NCBI RefSeq assembly: GCF_030730865.1
Contig: NZ_JAVALZ010000001.1
Span: 1,426,001 to 1,490,000 of the forward strand
Length of the DNA: 64,000 nucleotides
Direction: 5' to 3'
From: Uliginosibacterium sp. 31-16
Lineage (GTDB): Bacteria; Pseudomonadota; Gammaproteobacteria; Burkholderiales; Rhodocyclaceae
The notes below the pieces were generated by a model. That model saw only the letters and a program-made list of their open reading frames with translations. It did no database searches and was not told the origin of the DNA. A program made the translations under genes and the position numbers. This document shows positions 58,888 to 64,000 of the stretch, one piece after another; positions within the stretch are counted from its first letter, which is position 1, and each line of letters starts with the position of its first letter.

Positions 58888-61236
58888 ATGAGAATTTTCC
58901 TGCCTGTGCTGTTGGTGATCCTGCCTGCCCTGTGCTGGGCGCAGAGTGATGGCGAACTGGTCGCCGCGCGCGCAAAGCAGTTCCAGCAACAATTGGCCGA
59001 CGCGCATCCACGCCTGCTGATCCGCCCGGCTGACCTGCCCGCCTTGCGTGAATTCATCAAGACCCTGCCGGCGCAAGCGGAGGGTGCCACGCTGGCGAAA
59101 CTGGCCCTGCCGCCGCTGGACAATCGTGCCCTGATCCCCGAGCCGAAAGCCGCGAAGAACGGCACGCCGGAAGGTGCGAAACAGTGGGAAGCGGGCTACA
59201 AGGCGGCGAACGAAACCGCCGCCTGGGCGCAGCGTTACGCGTTGGCCTGGCTGCTTACTGAAGACCCCGCGTATGGCCGCGAGGCGGCGCGCTGGCTGCT
59301 GCATCTGGCGAGCTGGAATATCACGCGCGACACCTATCGCACCAACGACGAGCTTTTCATCCAGTCCCTGCGGCCGATGATCTTTGCGTATGACTGGGCG
59401 TATGCCGCGCTCACGCCGGAGGAGCGGGCGACGGTTTCCAAGGCGCTGATTGCCCGCATGGAAATTCTGGCGGCGCAGGTGCAGCCAAAATTCAGCCTGA
59501 GTCGCGCGGCAGTTCCGGACAATGGCCTGAGTCACCCGATGCGTTTCATCTCCACGCTGGGGCAGGGCGGTCTGGCGCTGTTTCACGAAACGAAAGAGGC
59601 GCCCGGCTGGCTGGCCTGGAGCTATGAGTATTACCTGCGTCAGTTTCCGGTGTGGGGTGGCTCGGCGGGGGGCTGGGCGGAGGGGCTGAACTACTGGAAC
59701 ACCGGGATCAGCCAGCATCAGCGCTTCCTCGAAGGCATGGCGCTGCTGGGCTTCAACGAGCCCTTGCAGAAACCCTTCTGGCGCAACACGCCCTACTTCG
59801 GCGTGTATAGCCAGATGCCGTATCCCGCCTCGTTCTTTGGCGATCTCAGCAACATCAACGCGCCCTCCGGCAGCATGGCGCTGATGATGGAAAAATTCGC
59901 GGTGCTCAATGCCGATCCCTATCCGCTGGCCTATGCCAGGGCGCTGCGGCAGAAGCCGCCGACCAGCTTCAATTACTACAGCTACGATGGCATCGACGCG
60001 ATTCTGCAGCGCTTCCGCACGGCGCAGGCCAAGCTGCCGGAGGTGAGGCTCGCCGAGCTGCCGCAGAGCCGCTACTTTGACGACATTGGCGTGGTGACGA
60101 TGCACTCCGCGCTGGGCGATGCGGCGAATGACATCATGCTGGGCTTCCGCTCCAGCCCGCAGGGCTCGGCCTCGCATGGTTTCGCGGATCAGAACAGTTT
60201 CGTGCTCAATGCCTTCGGCCAGCCGCTGGCGATCAACTCCGGCTACCGGGAGTTCTATGACAGCCCGCATCACGTTGGCTGGAGCCGCCAGACCAAATCC
60301 AAGAGCGCCATTCTCTTCGGTGGCGAGGGTCAGCGCATCAAGGATGCCAGCGCCAGTGGCGCGATCACGCGCTTTGCCGATGGCGCGAGCTACAGCTTCG
60401 CCACGGGGGATGCCACGCGCGCCTATGCGCCACATGCTACGCGCGCGCTGCGGCATGTCTTCTTTGTCGGCCGCCGCTACTTCGTGATGCTCGATGAAGT
60501 GGCGGCATCCGAACCGGTCGCTTTTCAGTGGCAACTGCATGCTCGCAGCGAGATGCAACTGGCTCCGGAGCGAGCCGAGATCACGCTGCAGCAGAAAGAC
60601 GCCCGGCTTGCCGTGCGCTTCCTGCAGCCTGCGCCCGCTGCGCTGGTTTTCCGCCAGACCGATGCCTTTGAGCCGCCGGTGATCGAGAGCTATCGGACGA
60701 AGATGCCGAACGAATGGCATGTGACGGCCGAAACGAAAGCCGCCGCGCCGCAGCAGGAATTTCTGACCCTGCTGTATCCGTGGAAGGCATCCCCGGAGAG
60801 CGGCGCTGCGCCTGCGTCTGCGAGCATGCCTGCCGCGAAGGGCCATGCCATGAGGCTCGCCGGGCAGGGGGGTGAGGAAGTCGTGCTCATGGCGCGCGAA
60901 GCGGAGAAACGGGCCGAGGCGGGCGGCTGGGCGCTGGCCGGCATGGCGGCCAGCTTCGCGACACAAAGCGATACCCTGCGTTTTACACTGGTTGAGGCAA
61001 CCGGGCTGAGCGGTCCGCTCAGCCTGAAGGCCAGTATGCCGGTGAGTCTGGAAGGTGTGCGCAATGCCAATGGGCTCAACATTGTGGCCAGCCTGCGCGA
61101 GCCGCTGACGCTGCAATTGCGGCCGGGCTTTGCCGTCAGCAGCGTGACGGGCGCACAAGGCTGGCAGCAAGACGCCGATGGCGGCGTGGTGGTGACGCTT
61201 GCTGCCGGGCCGGTACGGCTCAGTCTGCTGAAGTGA
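58888..61236 (+). CDS. Heparinase II/III family protein (polysaccharide lyase-like)
   Basis: A 782-residue secreted protein. The signal peptide (LLVILPALCWA) is cleaved near residue 19. An alpha/alpha toroid region follows (HPRLLIRPADLPALREFI, AQRYALAWLLTEDPAYGREA, LFIQSLRPMIFAYDWAY, GGWAEGLNYWNTGI). The heparinase II/III beta-sandwich follows, with SSPQGSASHGFADQNSFVL, GYREFYDSPHHVGWSRQT and FFVGRRYFVMLDEV. Conserved His and Tyr residues suit beta-elimination of uronate polysaccharides. The substrate is not readable. The ATG at 58888 gives the cleanest signal peptide. It is a single-gene unit. Confidence 0.87.
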   Translation: MRIFLPVLLVILPALCWAQSDGELVAARAKQFQQQLADAHPRLLIRPADLPALREFIKTLPAQAEGATLAKLALPPLDNRALIPEPKAAKNGTPEGAKQWEAGYKAANETAAWAQRYALAWLLTEDPAYGREAARWLLHLASWNITRDTYRTNDELFIQSLRPMIFAYDWAYAALTPEERATVSKALIARMEILAAQVQPKFSLSRAAVPDNGLSHPMRFISTLGQGGLALFHETKEAPGWLAWSYEYYLRQFPVWGGSAGGWAEGLNYWNTGISQHQRFLEGMALLGFNEPLQKPFWRNTPYFGVYSQMPYPASFFGDLSNINAPSGSMALMMEKFAVLNADPYPLAYARALRQKPPTSFNYYSYDGIDAILQRFRTAQAKLPEVRLAELPQSRYFDDIGVVTMHSALGDAANDIMLGFRSSPQGSASHGFADQNSFVLNAFGQPLAINSGYREFYDSPHHVGWSRQTKSKSAILFGGEGQRIKDASASGAITRFADGASYSFATGDATRAYAPHATRALRHVFFVGRRYFVMLDEVAASEPVAFQWQLHARSEMQLAPERAEITLQQKDARLAVRFLQPAPAALVFRQTDAFEPPVIESYRTKMPNEWHVTAETKAAAPQQEFLTLLYPWKASPESGAAPASASMPAAKGHAMRLAGQGGEEVVLMAREAEKRAEAGGWALAGMAASFATQSDTLRFTLVEATGLSGPLSLKASMPVSLEGVRNANGLNIVASLREPLTLQLRPGFAVSSVTGAQGWQQDADGGVVVTLAAGPVRLSLLK

Positions 61237-61247
61237 TGGCTTGGGGT

Positions 61248-61271
61248 CTGCTGACACCACGCTGTCAGCAG
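61248..61271 (+). terminator. Hairpin after heparinase-like gene
   Basis: Arms CTGCTGACA (61248-61256) and TGTCAGCAG (61263-61271), 11 bases beyond the stop. A C-run instead of T-run follows, so termination strength is uncertain. Confidence 0.6.
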
Positions 61272-61317
61272 CCCCCCCGCAACATGACGGCTCCTCAACC
61301 GCAACAAGGAGTCCGAC

Positions 61318-61686
61318 ATGAATGTCATCAACTGGTTTGAAATCCCCGTCGCCAATTTCGACCGCGCCCGCCGTTTCTACGAAACGATCTTCGCCGTCCA
61401 GCTCAAGCAGGAAGCCTGCGGGCCGGACAGTCGCATGGCGATCTGGCCGCATGAAGGCCAGGCGGTGGGTGGTTGCCTCATCGAAATGGCCGAGGCGCGC
61501 CCGCACAAGGATGGCACCCGCGTCTACCTGAATGGCGGCAAGGATCTGGGCGAAGTGCTGGCGCGCGTTGAAGCGGCAGGCGGCAGCATCGTCGTGCCCA
61601 AGACCCTGATCAGCCCGGAGATCGGTTACTTCGCGCTCTTTTTCGATAGCGAAGGCAATGTGATCGGCCTGCACTCGCTGGGGTGA
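61318..61686 (+). CDS. VOC family protein (glyoxalase/bleomycin resistance fold)
   Basis: A 122-residue protein with INWFEIPVANFDRARRFYETI at the start, VYLNGGKDLGEVLARVEAAG, and SPEIGYFALFFDSEGNVIGLHS at the end. This is the paired beta-alpha-beta-beta-beta module of the VOC superfamily. The typical metal positions are only partly kept, so its activity is unknown. AAGGAG precedes the ATG. The next gene is a WYL regulator, a frequent partner. Confidence 0.87.
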   Translation: MNVINWFEIPVANFDRARRFYETIFAVQLKQEACGPDSRMAIWPHEGQAVGGCLIEMAEARPHKDGTRVYLNGGKDLGEVLARVEAAGGSIVVPKTLISPEIGYFALFFDSEGNVIGLHSLG

Positions 61687-61740
61687 TTTGATCTGTAAAT
61701 GGAATAATGTGCGGGCTTCGTGATTGCTTCGCACAAACCC

Positions 61741-62439
61741 ATGCGCCGCGCTGACCGCCTCTTCCGTCTCGTCGAACTGCTCCGCGCCCGCCGCCATGCG
61801 ACGGGTGCGTGGCTTGCCGAGCAGTTGCAGGTGTCATTGCGCACGCTGTACCGCGACATTCATGACCTGACGCTGTCCGGCGTGCCGATCGAGGGCGAGG
61901 CTGGCGTGGGCTACCGTTTGCGCTACCGGCTGGACGTGCCGCCGCTGCTCTTCAACCCGGAGGAGCTGGAGGCGCTGCTGGTCGGCTCGCGCATGGTGCA
62001 GGCCTGGGGCGATGGGGAACTGGCGGCGGCAGCCGGCGCGGCGCTGGCCAAGATTCATAATGTGCTGCCCGAGCCACTCAAGCGCGAAGCCCAGCTGGCG
62101 CGCCTGTTCATCCCGCCCGGCGGGCAGGAGCGCCTGCCCTGGCTGCAGCCCTTGCGGGTCGCTGTTCGCGAGCGGCGCATGGTGCGCATCGATTACGTAC
62201 GCGAGGACAAGACGCCCTCCGAGCGTATTCTGTGGCCGCTCGGACTGTTCTTCTGGGGCCGCGCCTGGACCCTGATCGGCTGGTGCGATCTGCGCGGGGA
62301 CTTCCGCCATTTCCGTGTTGACCGCATCCAGCAGCTCGACGCGCTGGATGCGCTGTTCCCGGATCAGCCTGGCCGGCGCCTCGGTGATTTCTTCGATCAG
62401 CTGGAGCGCAGGGAAGGCATTCGCGTCAAGCGCGAGTAG
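61741..62439 (+). CDS. HTH-WYL family transcriptional regulator (YafY-like)
   Basis: A 232-residue protein. The N-terminal HTH_11 domain is MRRADRLFRLVELLRARR and LAEQLQVSLRTLYRDIHDL, with a wing GVPIEGEAGVGYRLR. The WYL domain follows, with RRMVRIDYVRED, WGRAWTLIGWCDLRGDFRHF and RVDRIQQLDAL. The canonical WYL triplet is WTL here. WYL domains sense nucleotides or other small ligands. The ATG at 61741 gives the conserved start; a GTG at 61720 would add seven residues. Confidence 0.9.
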   Translation: MRRADRLFRLVELLRARRHATGAWLAEQLQVSLRTLYRDIHDLTLSGVPIEGEAGVGYRLRYRLDVPPLLFNPEELEALLVGSRMVQAWGDGELAAAAGAALAKIHNVLPEPLKREAQLARLFIPPGGQERLPWLQPLRVAVRERRMVRIDYVREDKTPSERILWPLGLFFWGRAWTLIGWCDLRGDFRHFRVDRIQQLDALDALFPDQPGRRLGDFFDQLERREGIRVKRE

Positions 62440-62493
62440 GCACCAGGGCGTGTTCACAGCAGGCGAGGGGTTGCGCGTGCACGAAATGACGCT

Positions 62494-64000
62494 CTAGAGT
62501 TGGTAAGCCGACACGATGCCGTGCATCTCCTTGGCAAGATGGTCGAGCTGTTGCGCAACACTGGCGCTTTCTTCTGCCGAAGCGCTGCTTTCCTCCGACA
62601 TCTGGGCAATCTTCTCGACCTGTGCCGCAATGGAGTTGGTGGCGGAACCCTGCTCGCGGATGGCGCTGGCGATTTCTTCGACCATCTGCACGGCACCGTG
62701 ACTGCCCGCCCGGATCTGCTGGATGGCCTGGTTGGCTTCCTGCGCACCGGAGACGCCCGTGCTGACGCGGCGTACTGCCTCCTGCATGCAATCGACAGCA
62801 CCGCTGGCGCTGGTGCGCATGGTGTTGATGGTGCCCTCGATTTCCCGCGTCGAATTGGCCGTGCGCTCGGCGAGCTTGCGTACCTCGTCGGCCACCACGG
62901 CAAAACCACGCCCCTGCTCGCCGGCCCGCGCGGCTTCGATGGCGGCATTCAGCGCCAGCAGGTTGGTCTGGTCGGCGACTTCCTTGATTACGGCCACCAC
63001 GCTGGCGATCTCGCCGCTGTGGCGCTCCAGTTCGTGAATGCGCCCGGCGGCTTCGTGAACGGAGCCGGCGATGTCATTGATGTCGCACACGGTCTGGCCG
63101 ATCACCTGTTCACCGTTCGCGGCCAGAAGACCGGAATGGCTGGACAGGGTATTGGCTTCCTGGGCGCGATCGGCCACGTGGTTGATGCTGACCGTCATTT
63201 CCTCGACGGTTGCGGCCATGTCGGAGGCGGCTGCGCTTTGTTGCTGCGAGCCCGTTGCTACATGGCTCGCGGCACTCGCCATCTGACTGGCGGAGGCGGC
63301 GAGTGAATGGGCGCCGTTCGCGATGGTCTGCAGGCTGCCCTGCATGCGTTCGATCAGGCGGTTGACTGCGCCTGCCGTAGCGCCCAGCTCATCCTGCTGC
63401 AGGACCCGGATGCGACGCGTGAAGTCCAGCCGGGTTTCGATATGTTCGACCGCCTCCTGCACCTCGTGCAAGGAGCGGCGCACGCTGCGAATCAGCAGGA
63501 AGGCGAGCAGGCCGGTCACGGCCATGGCGAGCAGACTCACTGCCCAGGCGATCTCCAGCAACAGGCTGGCCTTTCTGGCCGCCGCCAGCTGGGATTCGTC
63601 GGCGAGCTTGTCGTTGTATTCCCGGTGCGCCTTGATCGCTGCGCTGACCTTGGTGCCCAGCTCCACGCCCTTGCCGGTGAAGAGATCACGCGCAGCATCG
63701 GTGTCGAAGTCGCGCGACAGCTGCATGACCTGCTCGGTGACCTGCGCATAGGCACGAATCTGCTGGCGTTCGTCTTCCAGCAGGATTTTGTCCTGTGCAT
63801 CGACCTGCATCTCTTTGGCATAGCGCTCGAGATTCGCCTCGATCCGTTCGTTCGTAGCCCGGATGTTCGCTTCGTCGGCTTTCTTGCGCTCGTCGTAGAG
63901 GTCCAGCACGTGTACCGCAGCCATGCGACGAATCGCCAGGAAGTCACGTTCGACTTCATTGAGCAGGGCCAGACTGGGGCGGATGTTGGTCTGGAAGTCG
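62494..64000 (-). CDS. Methyl-accepting chemotaxis protein (5' end outside window)
   Basis: The frame runs off the right edge upstream of residue M at 63924 (read [20 protein letters not shown]), so the first helix is missing. Visible are a helical periplasmic domain of 4HB type ([19 protein letters not shown]), the second membrane helix ([22 protein letters not shown]), and HAMP. The signalling domain has the tip [21 protein letters not shown] and [20 protein letters not shown]. No CheR-binding pentapeptide ends it (VSAYQL). It is a conventional transmembrane chemoreceptor, unlike the fused one at 7006. Confidence 0.93.
   Translation of the reverse strand, partial: DFQTNIRPSLALLNEVERDFLAIRRMAAVHVLDLYDERKKADEANIRATNERIEANLERYAKEMQVDAQDKILLEDERQQIRAYAQVTEQVMQLSRDFDTDAARDLFTGKGVELGTKVSAAIKAHREYNDKLADESQLAAARKASLLLEIAWAVSLLAMAVTGLLAFLLIRSVRRSLHEVQEAVEHIETRLDFTRRIRVLQQDELGATAGAVNRLIERMQGSLQTIANGAHSLAASASQMASAASHVATGSQQQSAAASDMAATVEEMTVSINHVADRAQEANTLSSHSGLLAANGEQVIGQTVCDINDIAGSVHEAAGRIHELERHSGEIASVVAVIKEVADQTNLLALNAAIEAARAGEQGRGFAVVADEVRKLAERTANSTREIEGTINTMRTSASGAVDCMQEAVRRVSTGVSGAQEANQAIQQIRAGSHGAVQMVEEIASAIREQGSATNSIAAQVEKIAQMSEESSASAEESASVAQQLDHLAKEMHGIVSAYQL

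Noticed and set aside
58597-61797. A 1066-codon open frame on the minus strand opposite the heparinase-like gene
   Set aside because: The sense gene has a signal peptide and family motifs. The antisense product has low-complexity R/Q/H-rich composition and no domain, so it is a GC shadow.

Overview
The window is a GC-rich (about 63% by eye), densely coded chromosomal segment. It most resembles a free-living betaproteobacterium with some plant-polysaccharide-degrading capacity. Pointers are the complete System I cytochrome c maturation operon, argH beside an AlgZ/AlgR-type two-component pair, an aryl-polyene-type pigment cluster, TRAP solute-binding proteins, and a polyserine-linked pectin lyase. 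The lineage call is inference; there is no rRNA gene or other phylogenetic anchor, and I saw no tRNA gene.

Layout. 1-6803 (minus): ccmABCDEF, a small unknown gene, then ccmG, ccmH and the 5' part of ccmI. 7006-10290: a chemoreceptor fused to a TRAP-type binding domain, then a separate periplasmic TRAP binding protein. 10572-12713: rhamnogalacturonan lyase. 13122-22762: housekeeping and regulation (rhlE, fructosamine kinase, argH, algZ/algR, a molybdopterin oxidoreductase, a coiled-coil secreted protein, pyrE). 22795-23589: exonuclease III. 23702-42101: an aryl polyene/xanthomonadin-like cluster arranged as two convergent operons. The plus operon runs ACP, ketosynthase, chorismatase, MipA, acyltransferase, glycosyltransferase, methyltransferase. 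The minus operon runs from ACP through AMP ligase, dehydratases, ketosynthases, LolA-like protein and MMPL exporter to FabG. They meet at a strong terminator at 29371-29404. 42461-53000: purine salvage, a MerR-controlled carboxymuconolactone decarboxylase-like gene, DMT exporters, arabinanase, an FHA-EAL protein, MATE exporter, exonuclease I, LysR. 54740-58508: secreted proteins of unknown function and an AT-rich, repeat-bounded patch. 58888-64000: a heparinase II/III-like enzyme, a VOC protein, a WYL regulator and a second chemoreceptor cut by the window edge.

How the parts work together. The lyase (10572) and the arabinanase (45331) attack the backbone and the side chains of rhamnogalacturonan I. 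They lie 35 kb apart but share a near-identical palindromic site upstream, and a weaker copy precedes the TRAP binding protein, suggesting a small pectin regulon. In the pigment cluster the chorismatase would supply a hydroxybenzoate starter. ACPs, ketosynthases, FabG and dehydratases would extend it, and the LolA-like and MMPL proteins would export it.

Most unusual observations: (1) a family of degenerate hairpin repeats with an exact 40-nt period, found at five of eight convergent gene junctions and sometimes supplying the gene's stop codon; (2) the chemoreceptor with a C-terminal, apparently cytoplasmic DctP-type binding domain; (3) the shared pectin-gene operator; (4) an unrelated small gene joined by 4-nt overlaps on both sides inside the ccm operon.
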